DNA of 64,000 bases from Hydrogenophaga pseudoflava NBRC 102511 (GTDB taxonomy: Bacteria > Pseudomonadota > Gammaproteobacteria > Burkholderiales > Burkholderiaceae_C). The translations under genes were made by a program, and so were the position numbers. Every line of letters begins with the position of its first letter. The first letter of the stretch is position 1. Positions 42,317-51,005 of this stretch are shown here, one piece after another. The stretch spans positions 62,001 to 126,000 of the forward strand of contig NZ_BCWQ01000004.1 in NCBI RefSeq assembly GCF_001592285.1, read 5' to 3'. The notes below the pieces were generated by a model, which was not told the origin of the DNA, searched no databases, and worked only from the letters and a program-made list of their open reading frames with translations.

Positions 42317-42322
42317 TAGAAT
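42317..42322 (+). promoter_or_regulatory. Candidate -10 element of tatA (TAGAAT)
   Basis: TAGAAT is 50 bases before the tatA ATG in the 71-base hinT-tatA gap. No -35 consensus is visible at the proper spacing, so this is tentative. Confidence 0.3.
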
Positions 42323-42371
42323 CCCAGTATTGGCGCCGGTCGCGCTTTCACACAACGTTTTGGAGATACTC

Positions 42372-42605
42372 ATGGGCTCATTCTCGATTTGGCATTGGCT
42401 GATCGTGCTGCTGATCGTGGTGATGGTGTTCGGCACCAAAAAACTGAAGAACATCGGCTCCGACCTCGGTGGCGCCGTCAAAGGTTTCAAGGACGGTATG
42501 AAGGACGGTGGCCAGGCCGCCGATGCAACACCGGCCGCTCAGGTGGGCCAGGACGCTCGGAGCGAAAAGACCACCATCGACGTTGAAGCCAAGCAAAAAA
42601 GCTGA
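42372..42605 (+). CDS. tatA: Sec-independent translocase subunit TatA
   Basis: A 77-residue pore-forming component of the twin-arginine translocase. One N-terminal helix ([17 protein letters not shown]), then the amphipathic helix [22 protein letters not shown] with the conserved FGTKKL hinge, and an acidic tail. A TTTGGAGA ribosome binding site precedes it. Known Tat clients in this window are MsrP and probably the Rieske protein. Confidence 0.96.
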   Translation: MGSFSIWHWLIVLLIVVMVFGTKKLKNIGSDLGGAVKGFKDGMKDGGQAADATPAAQVGQDARSEKTTIDVEAKQKS

Positions 42606-42612
42606 CTCAAGG

Positions 42613-42636
42613 TGGCGCATGCTCACTGCGGCGCCA
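42613..42636 (+). other. Hairpin in the tatA-tatB gap
   Basis: TGGCGC pairs with GCGCCA around 12 bases, extended by three pairs across a bulged A. It has no T tract and sits 8 bases after tatA. It could set the higher level of TatA over TatB/C by RNA stability. Confidence 0.35.
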
Positions 42637-42668
42637 ACCACTTATGACGTCCTGCCGCACACCGGTCC

Positions 42669-43169
42669 ATGATTGATCTCGGTATCTCCAAGCTTGCGCT
42701 GATTGGCGCTGTGGCGCTCGTTGTCATCGGCCCCGAGAAGCTTCCGCGCGTGGCTCGCACGGTCGGGACCCTGTTGGGCAAGGCCCAGCGCTACGTGGCC
42801 GACGTGAAGGCTGAGGTCAGCCGCTCCATGGAGCTTGAAGAGCTCAAGAAAATGAAAGAGTCGGTGGAGACGGCGGCGCGCGACGTGGAGTCGTCGGTCG
42901 CCTCCGGTGCCAGCGATTTCGAGAAGTCGTGGTCCGAAGCCACCTCGGGTCTGGATGGATCGGCGTTTTCCTCCGACACCTCGGAGGCGCTTTCTCGGCT
43001 CGGGACCGATGGTTTCCCGTCTTACAAACACCCCCGGAAGAACTGGCGCATCAAGCAGAAAGCGATGCCCCAGTGGTACAAGGCCCGCACGGGCGTGCGC
43101 ACGCGTGCCCAGTCCGGTGCGGCCCGCGTGGCCCGATTCCGCCCGCGCCCCTCTTCCGCTTCTCGCTGA
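42669..43169 (+). CDS. tatB: Sec-independent translocase subunit TatB
   Basis: A 166-residue twin-arginine substrate receptor component. Its N-terminal helix [30 protein letters not shown] is diagnostic of TatB, split here by the conserved Glu and Gly-Pro hinge, followed by a long amphipathic region and a basic C terminus. One-base overlap with tatC (TGATG). Confidence 0.95.
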   Translation: MIDLGISKLALIGAVALVVIGPEKLPRVARTVGTLLGKAQRYVADVKAEVSRSMELEELKKMKESVETAARDVESSVASGASDFEKSWSEATSGLDGSAFSSDTSEALSRLGTDGFPSYKHPRKNWRIKQKAMPQWYKARTGVRTRAQSGAARVARFRPRPSSASR

Positions 43170-43963
43170 TGTCCGATCCTGACAAATCCACCGACGAGCT
43201 CGCCGGTTCAGAGCAGCCGTTTGTCCAGCACCTCATGGAGCTGCGCGACCGGCTGCTCTATGGCATCGCTGGTCTGGGGGTCTGCATGGCGCTGCTGGCC
43301 ATCTGGCCCGGGCCCAGCGGACTGATTGATCTGATTGCGGTGCCCATCCGGGCGCACATGCCTCCCGATGCCAAGCTGATCGCCGTGGGGGTGTTTTCGC
43401 CGTTCTTTGTGCCGCTCAAGGTGTTGGCCATGGGAGCATTGCTGCTCTCGCTGCCCTGGTGGATGTACCAGATCTGGGCGTTTGTGGCGCCGGGGCTTTA
43501 CAGCCATGAAAAGCGTTTTGCGGTTCCGCTGATCATCCTGGGCAGCTTGCTTGCGTACGTGGGCATCGCTTTTGTCCAGTTCTTCGTGCTGGACAAGATG
43601 TTTGGCTTCATCCAGCAGTTCACCCCTCAAAGCGTGGCAGCGACCCCCGACATTGCCTCGTATGTGGAAGCCATCCTGTCGCTCTATCTTGCTTTTGGCC
43701 TGGCGTTCCAGGTGCCGATCGTGGTGGTGCTGCTGGTGAAGATGAACATGGTCAGCGTCAAGCAGCTGAAGGAGTTCCGGGGTTACTTCATCGTGGTGGC
43801 GTTCGTGATCGCCGCCGTCGTGACCCCGCCGGACGTGATTTCACAGCTCGCACTGGCGGTGCCCATGTGCCTGCTGTACGAGCTGGGCATCTGGGGCTCG
43901 CAGTGGTTTGTGCGCAATACCAAGGCCCCCGAGGAATCCGTGAAGGACAGCGCGGCGTCCTGA
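43169..43963 (+). CDS. tatC: Sec-independent translocase subunit TatC
   Basis: A 264-residue six-helix membrane protein, the primary receptor for twin-arginine signals. The N-terminal FVQHLMELRDRLLYG and the first periplasmic-loop/helix-2 region FFVPLKVLAMGALLLSLPWWMYQIWAFVAPGLYSHEKR match the family, as does the late VTPPDVISQLALAVPMCLLYELG. It abuts the convergent protease gene without a gap. Confidence 0.97.
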   Translation: MSDPDKSTDELAGSEQPFVQHLMELRDRLLYGIAGLGVCMALLAIWPGPSGLIDLIAVPIRAHMPPDAKLIAVGVFSPFFVPLKVLAMGALLLSLPWWMYQIWAFVAPGLYSHEKRFAVPLIILGSLLAYVGIAFVQFFVLDKMFGFIQQFTPQSVAATPDIASYVEAILSLYLAFGLAFQVPIVVVLLVKMNMVSVKQLKEFRGYFIVVAFVIAAVVTPPDVISQLALAVPMCLLYELGIWGSQWFVRNTKAPEESVKDSAAS

Positions 43964-45109
43964 TCAGCGGTTGGGCTGGGGCCTGGGCAGGTTGCGCTTG
44001 CCCGGCGTGATCTGGATGCGCTGTTTTCCGTCCTTCCTCACGATCTCCAGGCTGGAGGGTTCGCCCGGCGCGAGAGCCGCCACGGCAGACAGCAACTGGG
44101 ACACGTTGCTGACCGGTTTGTCTCCCACTTGGGTCACCACATCGCCAGGACGGATGCCAGCCTGGGCGGCCGGCCCGTTCTGCAGCACGCCGGTGATGAT
44201 GACACCCGTGCCCGAGGGGATCGAGAAGCTCTCGGCCAGCTCAGGGGTCAAATCCTGCGGCTCCACACCGATCCAGCCCCGGGTGACCTTGCCATCGCGC
44301 ACGATGGCGTCCATCACGCTGCGCGCGGTGGAGGTGGGGATGGCAAAACCGATGCCCATCGACCCGCCCGAACGCGAATAGATCGCGGTATTGATGCCCA
44401 TCAGGTGTCCGTGGATATCCACCAGCGCACCGCCCGAATTGCCCGGGTTGATGGCTGCATCGGTCTGGATGAAGTTCTCGAACGTGTTGATGCCCAGCTG
44501 GGTGCGTCCCAGGGCACTGACGATGCCGCTCGTCACGGTCTGACCGACCCCGAAGGGGTTGCCGATGGCCAGCACCTGGTCGCCGATGAACAGCGCCTCG
44601 GAATTGCCCAGGGTGATCACGGGCAGGCCACCGAGATTGATCTTCAGGATGGCCAGATCGGTTTCCGGGTCGGTGCCGATGACCTGGGCGGTGCTTCGCC
44701 GGCCATCGTTGAGCACCACCTCAATCTGGTCTGCTTCTTCGATCACGTGGTTGTTGGTGAGGATGTAACCCGCTTCGCTCACGATCACTCCGGAGCCCAG
44801 TCCGGCCTGAGGTTGTCCCTGTCCCTGCTCTCCAAAGAAGAATCGGAACCAGGGGTCGGCCATCTGCGCCTGATCGGGGGCCTTGCTGGTGTTGATGCTC
44901 ACGACCGCAGGGGAGGCCCGCTTGGCCGCTTCCCTGAAGCTGTTGGGCGACGGTTCGCCAGAGAGAGTTCCGGGCGATTCAATCACCGGCACCACCGCAG
45001 GCAGCACATTGCGTCGGTCCAGCCAGTGGGGTTTGAGCGTGCCCACGACAAAAATGACAGCCACCGCAACAGTGACGGTTTGGGCAAAGAGGAGCCAGAT
45101 GCGTTTCAT
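43964..45109 (-). CDS. Membrane-anchored trypsin-like protease with one PDZ domain (DegS/AlgW-like)
   Basis: A 381-residue protein: N-terminal membrane anchor (LLFAQTVTVAVAVIFVVG, about 6-23), trypsin-like domain with catalytic H121 (TNNHVIE), D151 (DPETDLAILK) and S225 (NPGNSGGALV), then a single PDZ domain (GVIITGVLQNGPAAQAGIRPGDVV). The single PDZ and membrane anchor fit DegS/AlgW, which trigger the envelope stress response by cutting an anti-sigma factor; that target is inference. The ATG at 45109 is chosen because the frame upstream lacks homology-like features. Convergent with tatC. Confidence 0.9.
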   Translation of the reverse strand: MKRIWLLFAQTVTVAVAVIFVVGTLKPHWLDRRNVLPAVVPVIESPGTLSGEPSPNSFREAAKRASPAVVSINTSKAPDQAQMADPWFRFFFGEQGQGQPQAGLGSGVIVSEAGYILTNNHVIEEADQIEVVLNDGRRSTAQVIGTDPETDLAILKINLGGLPVITLGNSEALFIGDQVLAIGNPFGVGQTVTSGIVSALGRTQLGINTFENFIQTDAAINPGNSGGALVDIHGHLMGINTAIYSRSGGSMGIGFAIPTSTARSVMDAIVRDGKVTRGWIGVEPQDLTPELAESFSIPSGTGVIITGVLQNGPAAQAGIRPGDVVTQVGDKPVSNVSQLLSAVAALAPGEPSSLEIVRKDGKQRIQITPGKRNLPRPQPNR

Positions 45110-45209
45110 GGTGAACGGGTGCAAAAGGAACGGGCGCTCGGGAGCGTTTCGCGGCATCCCTGCTGACATTGTCACGTATATGACCACGTGGCTCGCCGGT
45201 TCAAGCCGA

Positions 45210-45223
45210 TTGATGCAGATCAA
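45210..45223 (+). promoter_or_regulatory. Perfect FNR/ANR-type binding site
   Basis: TTGAT-gcag-ATCAA is an exact match to the FNR/ANR consensus. Its centre (45216.5) lies 29.5 bases before the TGCAAT hexamer at 45246-45251, which is exactly the class II activator geometry (centre at -41.5). The predicted transcript starts near 45258 and would cover the 49-residue DUF3149 gene. On the minus strand no -10 element stands at the matching distance, so the protease gene is a less likely target. Confidence 0.75.
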
Positions 45224-45245
45224 TGCGGATGGCGTGGCTTGGGGA

Positions 45246-45251
45246 TGCAAT
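45246..45251 (+). promoter_or_regulatory. -10 element (TGCAAT) downstream of the FNR-type site
   Basis: TGCAAT matches four of six TATAAT positions and is spaced correctly from the FNR-type site for class II activation. The predicted start of transcription is near 45258, giving a 28-base leader before the ATG at 45286. Confidence 0.55.
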
Positions 45252-45285
45252 GGCCGTCTGTTGTCACAGAGGACTGGAGCACACG

Positions 45286-45435
45286 ATGAAAGCCATTGCA
45301 GATCTTTTTTCCACCGACTATGGTCTTTTCAGCATCGCTGGCATCGCTTTCATGATCGGTATGGCGATCTGGTTCTACCGGTTCTTCAACCGCAAGATGG
45401 TGGAGTCCGAGCGCGCCGAGCGCAAGCGCGGCTGA
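45286..45435 (+). CDS. DUF3149 small single-span membrane protein
   Basis: A 49-residue protein: amphipathic start (MKAIADLFSTDYGL), one hydrophobic helix (FSIAGIAFMIGMAIWFYRFF, about 15-34) and a very charged C terminus (Lys/Arg/Glu). The pattern of helix and tail fits the DUF3149 family. GGAG (45276-45279) lies 6 bases before the ATG. The function is unknown. A perfect FNR-type promoter upstream suggests expression under low oxygen, perhaps as an accessory subunit of a respiratory complex; that is inference. Confidence 0.8.
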   Translation: MKAIADLFSTDYGLFSIAGIAFMIGMAIWFYRFFNRKMVESERAERKRG

Positions 45436-45533
45436 GCAGCACCTGTCGCGGCAGCGTCCCCGGGTGGGCGATGACAGAATAGAACGCTGTCGCCAGGATG
45501 TCCCTGGCGGCCGGTTCTGATATCACCGCCTCC

Positions 45534-46319
45534 ATGCCACCCGATACATCTCCCGGTCAAGGCGTCTCGCGCGACGAACTGCTCGCAGCCTGCGACCGCC
45601 TCCTGCAACCTGCGCTTTTCAAGGACTACGGACCCAACGGTCTTCAGGTGGAGGGCCGGGTGCGGGTGCGCAAGCTGGTCAGCGGGGTGACCGCCAGCCT
45701 GGCGTTCATCGATGCGGCCATCGACGCCGGTGCAGATGCCCTGTTCGTGCACCACGGACTGTTCTGGCGTGGCCAGGACGGGCGGGTGACGGGCTGGATG
45801 AAGCAGCGTCTGGCGCGCCTGCTGTCGCACGACATCAACCTGCTGGCGTATCACCTGCCGCTGGATGCACATGCCGAGCTGGGCAACAACGCGCAGCTGG
45901 CACGCCGAATCGGTGTGCGCGTGCTGGATGCAGGGGAAGGGCGCTTTGGCGACCAGTCGCTGGGTTTCCTGGGGTTGCGCGCGCCAGCGCCGGCTGCCGA
46001 ACTGCTTAAGGACATCGAGTGTTCTTTGGGACGCGCCGCGCTGCTGGTCGGCGATCCGGGGCGCCGTGTGGAGCGCGTGGCGATCTGCACGGGCGGTGCC
46101 CAAGGCTATTTCGAGGCGGCCATCGCCGCTGGCGCCGACGTATTCATCACGGGGGAGATATCCGAGCCCCAGACGCACTACGCGCGGGAGGCTGGTGTGG
46201 CCTATATCGCCTGTGGTCACCACGCGTCGGAGCGCTACGGCGCGCCAGCGGTGGCTGGTCACGTGGCGGAGCTGCTCGGCATTGAGCATCAGTTCATCGA
46301 CATTCCCAACCCCGCGTAA
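45534..46319 (+). CDS. Nif3-like dinuclear metal centre protein
   Basis: A 261-residue protein of the Nif3/YbgI (DUF34) family, annotated elsewhere as GTP cyclohydrolase 1 type 2, although the true substrate is debated. Metal-binding histidines occur in ALFVHHGLFWR, LLAYHLPLDAH and YIACGHHASERYG, and FKDYGPNGLQVEG is the N-terminal signature. An ATG at 45498 in frame would add 12 residues; I prefer 45534 because it leaves the likely promoter (GAATAG region at 45477-45484) free. Confidence 0.9.
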   Translation: MPPDTSPGQGVSRDELLAACDRLLQPALFKDYGPNGLQVEGRVRVRKLVSGVTASLAFIDAAIDAGADALFVHHGLFWRGQDGRVTGWMKQRLARLLSHDINLLAYHLPLDAHAELGNNAQLARRIGVRVLDAGEGRFGDQSLGFLGLRAPAPAAELLKDIECSLGRAALLVGDPGRRVERVAICTGGAQGYFEAAIAAGADVFITGEISEPQTHYAREAGVAYIACGHHASERYGAPAVAGHVAELLGIEHQFIDIPNPA

Positions 46320-46323
46320 CACT

Positions 46324-47385
46324 GTGACCACTCCTGTTTTCGAGAGTCCCGGGCGTCACCGCCCGCTTGTGATCACCATGGGAGACCCCGCTGGGATCGG
46401 GCCCGAGATCGTGGTCCGTGCCCTTCTGGAACGCCCCGATCTCCGGGGGCAGGTGGTGGTGGCCGGTGACGAGGCCACCCTGCGGCGCGCAGCGGATGTG
46501 GTTCGGCCGCAGTGTGGGGGGGCGCCGCTGGACGTGGTGGTGCTCGATGGCCCCGGGGAATGGGCTCATGCTTCTCGCCAGGGGCTTGCACTGATACAGA
46601 CCTGTGCGCCGGGCGCCATGGTGCCATGGGGTCGAATCAGCGCCGAAGCCGGCCGTGCCGCAGCTGACAGCATTGCTGCTGCCGCACGGTGGGTGTTGAC
46701 GGGTCAGGCGAGGGCATTGGTCACCGCACCTGTGCACAAGGAGTCTCTGGCCGTCGCGGGGTTGCCACACCCGGGGCACACAGAGTTCCTTCAAGCCCTG
46801 GCGGCCGAACACGCGGGTGTGCCTGTGAGCGAGATGCCGGTGCGCATGATGCTCAGTGCGCCTGGGCTGGCCACCGTGCTGGTGAGCATCCATATGTCGT
46901 TGCGGCAGGCGCTTGAGGCTGTCACCACCGAACGCGTGATGGACACCATCCGCATCACGGCAGCGCACTATCGCCGCTGCGGTATGCCAGATGTTCGCAT
47001 CGCCGTTGCGGGATTGAATCCTCATGCCGGCGAGGGCGGCCTGTTCGGTCGGGAAGAAATCGAGATCCTGCAGCCGGCTGTGGATCGTGCCCGTGCCGAT
47101 GGATTGAAGGTCAGCGGCCCGCACGCGCCCGACACCGTGTTCATGAGGGCTCGCCAAGGTGAGTTCGATGTGGTGGTAGCGATGTACCACGACCAAGGGC
47201 TGATTCCGGTCAAGCTTCTGGGCCTGGAGCATGGTGTCAACACCACCCTGGGCTTGCCCATGGTTCGTACCAGCCCCGACCATGGCACCGCCTTCGATTT
47301 GGCCGGTACCGGACGGGCGAGTGCCGCAAGCCTGCTGGAGGCGGTGGATGCGGCCATCGAGATGAGCCGTTTGAACCCGTCCTAA
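46324..47385 (+). CDS. pdxA: 4-hydroxythreonine-4-phosphate dehydrogenase
   Basis: A 353-residue NAD-dependent enzyme of the DXP-dependent pyridoxal phosphate pathway. ITMGDPAGIGPEIVVRAL is the N-terminal signature; metal-binding histidines are in LPHPGHTEFL, VSIHMSLRQAL and AMYHDQGLIPVK; the C terminus has PDHGTAFDLAGTGRAS. The GTG at 46324 is preferred because the first ATG (46378) would remove the first beta strand. It begins 4 bases after the Nif3-like gene. Confidence 0.95.
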   Translation: MTTPVFESPGRHRPLVITMGDPAGIGPEIVVRALLERPDLRGQVVVAGDEATLRRAADVVRPQCGGAPLDVVVLDGPGEWAHASRQGLALIQTCAPGAMVPWGRISAEAGRAAADSIAAAARWVLTGQARALVTAPVHKESLAVAGLPHPGHTEFLQALAAEHAGVPVSEMPVRMMLSAPGLATVLVSIHMSLRQALEAVTTERVMDTIRITAAHYRRCGMPDVRIAVAGLNPHAGEGGLFGREEIEILQPAVDRARADGLKVSGPHAPDTVFMRARQGEFDVVVAMYHDQGLIPVKLLGLEHGVNTTLGLPMVRTSPDHGTAFDLAGTGRASAASLLEAVDAAIEMSRLNPS

Positions 47386-47440
47386 CGGCTGCGGATGTCT
47401 TGGGTTCGGGTCGTCGGCCGCCCCGGGTTGGGCTGCTGGC

Positions 47441-47854
47441 TCACTTGCGCAGGCTGTCCCTGATTTCCCTCAGCAGAACCACTTCTTCCGGCGTCGGGGC
47501 CGGTGCCGCCGGAGGCGCCTCTTTGCGCATGCGGTTCATCTGCTTGACCATCATGAAAATGATGAACGCCAGAATCACGAAGTTCAGCGCGATGGTGATG
47601 AAGTTGCCGTACGCGAGCACCGCCCCCGCTTTTTTTGCCTCTGCCAGCGGAAGGCCTGCGGCCTGGCCCGCCAGGGCAATGTAGTAGTTGGAGAAGTCAA
47701 GGCCCCCGAAAACCTTGCTGACGATGGGCATGATCAGGTCGCCCACGATCGAGTCCACGATCTTTCCGAAGGCGCCACCAATGATCACGCCTACAGCCAG
47801 ATCCATGACGTTGCCTTTGAGGGCGAATTCTTTGAACTCTTGCAACATGGCCAT
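47441..47854 (-). CDS. mscL: Large-conductance mechanosensitive channel
   Basis: A 137-residue osmotic release channel. The N-terminal [37 protein letters not shown] with the pore helix and the second helix [23 protein letters not shown] are diagnostic. The C-terminal helix [16 protein letters not shown] is conserved. AAGGAGTT upstream on the minus strand confirms the start. Convergent with pdxA and divergent from petA across 236 bases. Confidence 0.97.
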   Translation of the reverse strand: MAMLQEFKEFALKGNVMDLAVGVIIGGAFGKIVDSIVGDLIMPIVSKVFGGLDFSNYYIALAGQAAGLPLAEAKKAGAVLAYGNFITIALNFVILAFIIFMMVKQMNRMRKEAPPAAPAPTPEEVVLLREIRDSLRK

Positions 47855-48034
47855 TCGATGAACTCCTTCAATGGTCGTTCCACAAAACGATGGCCCCTTG
47901 GACCAAGAAAAATAATTCTCGCACAGAACACATTTGTATTACCTTTTCCTGACGAAGGCAGTGAGGCTCGATGCTCGCAAGGTGGTTGACTTGTCGTGTC
48001 TGGATCAGTGAAAAATCGGCTTGTAACGCTCCGG

Positions 48035-48040
48035 TACAAT
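48035..48040 (+). promoter_or_regulatory. Candidate -10 element of petABC (TACAAT)
   Basis: TACAAT lies 51 bases before the petA ATG in the mscL/petA divergent region (47855-48090). The region also has TTGACT at 47986-47991, but the spacing does not fit, so the -35 is unclear. Nothing else recognisable is seen in this 236-base stretch. Confidence 0.4.
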
Positions 48041-48090
48041 GCAGGGTTGACCCTAGTGGGCCACGTCTTGAACTTCCTTGAAAGATCCCC

Positions 48091-48699
48091 ATGAGTGAAG
48101 CAACCGTCGCTGCGTCTGTGGACAACAGCCGCCGTACCTGGCTGATCACCTCCGCCGCCATGGGTGGCGTGGGAGCAGCCGCCGTCGCCGTCCCCTTTGT
48201 AAGCAGTTTTCAGCCGTCCGAGCGCGCAAAGGCCGCGGGTGCTGCGGTCGAAGTGGACATCTCCACCTTGCAGCCCGGTGAGAAGCGCGTGGTCGAATGG
48301 CGCGGCAAGCCTGTGTGGATCATGCGTCGCAGTCCCGAGCAACTGGCGGCTCTTGAGAAGGTCGAGCCTCAGCTGGCCGACCCGACTTCTGAACGCAAGG
48401 CCTACCCAACGCCTGAATACGCCAAGAACCGCCACCGTTCCATCAAGCCGGAGGTCTTCGTCGGTGTGGGTATCTGCACGCACCTGGGATGTTCGCCTGG
48501 CGATAAGTTCACGCCCGGTCCCCAGCCCTCGCTGCCCGATGACTGGGTGGGTGGTTTCCTCTGTGCCTGCCATGGCTCGACGTTCGACCTTGCTGGCCGC
48601 GTGTTCAAGAACAAGCCGGCACCGGACAACCTTGAAGTGCCTCCGCACTACTACACGTCCGACACCACGCTGTTGATCGGCGAAGAGAAAAAGGCCTGA
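48091..48699 (+). CDS. petA: Ubiquinol-cytochrome c reductase, Rieske iron-sulfur subunit
   Basis: A 202-residue subunit of the bc1 complex. The N terminus has SRRTWLITSAAMGGVGAAAV, a twin-arginine-like uncleaved anchor. The 2Fe-2S ligands are C129 and H131 (CTHLGC) and C158 and H161 (CACHGS), with C134 and C160 as the disulfide. It accepts electrons from ubiquinol and passes them to cytochrome c1. First gene of petABC. Confidence 0.97.
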   Translation: MSEATVAASVDNSRRTWLITSAAMGGVGAAAVAVPFVSSFQPSERAKAAGAAVEVDISTLQPGEKRVVEWRGKPVWIMRRSPEQLAALEKVEPQLADPTSERKAYPTPEYAKNRHRSIKPEVFVGVGICTHLGCSPGDKFTPGPQPSLPDDWVGGFLCACHGSTFDLAGRVFKNKPAPDNLEVPPHYYTSDTTLLIGEEKKA

Positions 48700-48738
48700 C
48701 CTGCTTTCAGCAGGCAATACGACCCCACAGAGGCATCC

Positions 48739-50175
48739 ATGGCTGAATTCAAAGAAATTTCCCCCGACGCGCCCGTTGTCCAGAAGGTCACGAACTGGTT
48801 CGAGAACCGGATTCCGTCCGCCTTCTACATCTACAAGCGCGACATGGCCGAGTACTACGCGCCGAAGAACTTCAACTGGTGGTACATCTTCGGCTCGCTG
48901 GCAATGCTCGTGCTGGTGATCCAGATCGTGACGGGCATCTTCCTGGTGATGCACTACAAGCCCGACGCCAACCTCAATGCGGCTGGTGTGCCGGTGGCGT
49001 TCGCCTCGGTCGAATACATCATGCGCGACGTGCCATGGGGCTGGCTGATCCGTTACATGCACTCCACGGGGGCTTCCGCCTTCTTCGTGGTCGTGTACCT
49101 GCACATGTTCCGAGGCCTGATCTACGGGTCCTACCGCAAGCCGCGCGAGCTGGTGTGGCTGTTCGGCTGCGGCATCTTCCTGGTGCTGATGGCTGAGGCT
49201 TTCATGGGCTACCTGCTGCCGTGGGGTCAGATGTCTTACTGGGGTGCGCAGGTGATCGTGAACCTGTTCTCTGCCATTCCGTTTGTGGGCCCCGATCTGG
49301 CGCTGCTGATCCGTGGAGACTATGTGGTCGGTGACGCCACGCTCAACCGCTTCTTCAGCTTCCATGTGATCGCCGTGCCGCTGGTGCTGCTGGGCCTTGT
49401 GGTCGCCCACTTGATGGCGCTCCACGATGTGGGTTCCAACAATCCCGACGGTGTGGAAATCAAGGCGGGCCCCAAGGGCAATCGCTGGTCGGTGTCCGCT
49501 CCGGCCGATGGTGTTCCGTTCCATCCGTACTACACGGTGCACGACATCTTCGGTGTGTCGATGTTCCTGATGGTGTTCTCGGCCATTGTGTTCTTCGCGC
49601 CGGAGTTTGGCGGCTACTTTCTGGAGTTCAACAACTTCATCCCCGCGGACCCGCTGGTCACGCCGCTGCACATTGCGCCTGTCTGGTATTTCACGCCCTT
49701 CTACTCGATGCTGCGCGCCATCACCAGCGAGATGATGTATGCGCTGATCGCCTGCGTGCTGGCTGCCGCCCTGTTCGCCGTGCTCAAGTCCAAGCTTGCG
49801 GCGATGTTCAAGTTGGTGGTGCTGGGTGCCGCTGCGGTCACCGTGGTGCTGATGCTGGCCATCGATGCCAAGTTCTGGGGCGTCGTGACCATGGGTGGCG
49901 CTGTGATCATCCTGTTCTTCCTGCCGTGGCTGGACAACAGCCCGGTCAAGTCGATCCGTTACCGCCCGAGCTGGAACAAGTGGCTCTACACCGTCTTCGT
50001 GATCAACTTCCTCATTCTGGGATATCTGGGTGTGCAGCCTCCGTCCCCCGTGGGTGAGCGTGTTTCTCAGGTTGGCACGCTGTTCTACTTCGGCTTCTTC
50101 CTTCTGATGCCGTGGTGGAGTCGCCTGGGCGAGTTCAAGCAAGTGCCCAGCCGCGTCACCTTCAAGCCCCACTGA
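48739..50175 (+). CDS. petB: Ubiquinol-cytochrome c reductase, cytochrome b subunit
   Basis: A 478-residue multi-span dihaem b protein of the bc1 complex. Haem-ligand histidines are in RYMHSTGASAFFVVVYLHMFRG and FSFHVIAVPLVLLGLVVAHLMALHD; the quinol-oxidation PEWY-type loop reads APVWYFTPFYSMLRA here (the usual Pro-Glu-Trp-Tyr is Pro-Val-Trp-Tyr, as seen in other betaproteobacteria-like sequences). The C-terminal portion after about residue 400 has extra helices. petC follows after 23 bases. Confidence 0.96.
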   Translation: MAEFKEISPDAPVVQKVTNWFENRIPSAFYIYKRDMAEYYAPKNFNWWYIFGSLAMLVLVIQIVTGIFLVMHYKPDANLNAAGVPVAFASVEYIMRDVPWGWLIRYMHSTGASAFFVVVYLHMFRGLIYGSYRKPRELVWLFGCGIFLVLMAEAFMGYLLPWGQMSYWGAQVIVNLFSAIPFVGPDLALLIRGDYVVGDATLNRFFSFHVIAVPLVLLGLVVAHLMALHDVGSNNPDGVEIKAGPKGNRWSVSAPADGVPFHPYYTVHDIFGVSMFLMVFSAIVFFAPEFGGYFLEFNNFIPADPLVTPLHIAPVWYFTPFYSMLRAITSEMMYALIACVLAAALFAVLKSKLAAMFKLVVLGAAAVTVVLMLAIDAKFWGVVTMGGAVIILFFLPWLDNSPVKSIRYRPSWNKWLYTVFVINFLILGYLGVQPPSPVGERVSQVGTLFYFGFFLLMPWWSRLGEFKQVPSRVTFKPH

Positions 50176-50198
50176 GTGCGATCCGGAGAATCACCAAC

Positions 50199-50954
50199 AT
50201 GAAAAAGATGTTTCTGGGCCTGATGCTGGCCTTCGGTCTGAGCGGGGTCGCCATGGCCGCTGGCTCTGGCTTTCCGCTGGACAAGGCGCCAGCCCGTACG
50301 AACGACATGGCGGCGCTGCAAAACGGTGCCAAGCTGTTCGTCAACTACTGCCTGAGCTGCCATTCGGCCTCGTTCATGCGTTACAACCGTCTGCGCGATA
50401 TCGGCCTGACCGACAAGCAGATTGCCGAAAATCTGACCTTCACGACCGACAAGATCGGTGACACGATGAAGGCGGCCATCGATCCCAAGCAGGCGAAGGC
50501 TTGGTTCGGCGCCAATCCACCCGACCTGACCCTGGTGGCGCGCTCGCGCTCCAGCGGCGCCGGCACTGGTGCCGACTACATCTACACCCTGCTGCGCAGC
50601 TATTACCGCGACGAAACCAAGCCCACGGGCTGGAACAACCTGGTGTTCCCGAACATCGGCATGCCACACCCGCTGTGGGAACTGCAGGGCGAACGCAAGC
50701 CTGTCTTCGAAAAACACGAGAGCCACGGTCAGCAAGTCGAACTGTTCAAGAGTTGGGAGCCCGGCAAGGCCGGCACCATGTCACAAGAGCAGTACGATCA
50801 AAACGTCGGTGACCTGGTGGCCTACCTGCAGTGGATGGCTGAGCCGGCACAGAACAGCCGGGTGCGCATTGGCGTCTGGGTGCTTCTTTTCCTGGCGGCA
50901 TTTACCATCGTGGCTTGGCGACTGAACGCTTCGTTCTGGAAAGACGTCAAGTAA
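50199..50954 (+). CDS. petC: Ubiquinol-cytochrome c reductase, cytochrome c1 subunit
   Basis: A 251-residue c-type cytochrome with a signal peptide (cleavage near AMA-AG), haem site CLSCH (51-55), the axial methionine region PNIGMPHPLWELQG, a large periplasmic domain and a C-terminal membrane anchor (IGVWVLLFLAAFTIVAWRL). A CCGGAGA ribosome binding site precedes the ATG. Maturation should depend on CcsBA encoded at 1.2-4.7 kb. Confidence 0.96.
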   Translation: MKKMFLGLMLAFGLSGVAMAAGSGFPLDKAPARTNDMAALQNGAKLFVNYCLSCHSASFMRYNRLRDIGLTDKQIAENLTFTTDKIGDTMKAAIDPKQAKAWFGANPPDLTLVARSRSSGAGTGADYIYTLLRSYYRDETKPTGWNNLVFPNIGMPHPLWELQGERKPVFEKHESHGQQVELFKSWEPGKAGTMSQEQYDQNVGDLVAYLQWMAEPAQNSRVRIGVWVLLFLAAFTIVAWRLNASFWKDVK

Positions 50955-50980
50955 ATCGAGCATGCAGGGGCCCCGAAGCT

Positions 50981-50999
50981 GTATCGGGGTCACCCATGA
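50981..50999 (+). other. Hairpin just after petC
   Basis: CCCCGA pairs with TCGGGG around a 7-base loop, 27 bases after the petC stop. It is the first of two hairpins in the 117-base petC-sspA gap. Confidence 0.4.
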
Positions 51000-51005
51000 A
51001 ATTTG

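Noticed and set aside
47791..50172. A 793-codon antisense frame opposite petA-petB reaching into mscL
   Set aside because: Composition (His/Gln/Arg/Asp-rich) is typical of a shadow frame; the real genes mscL, petA and petB explain all bases.
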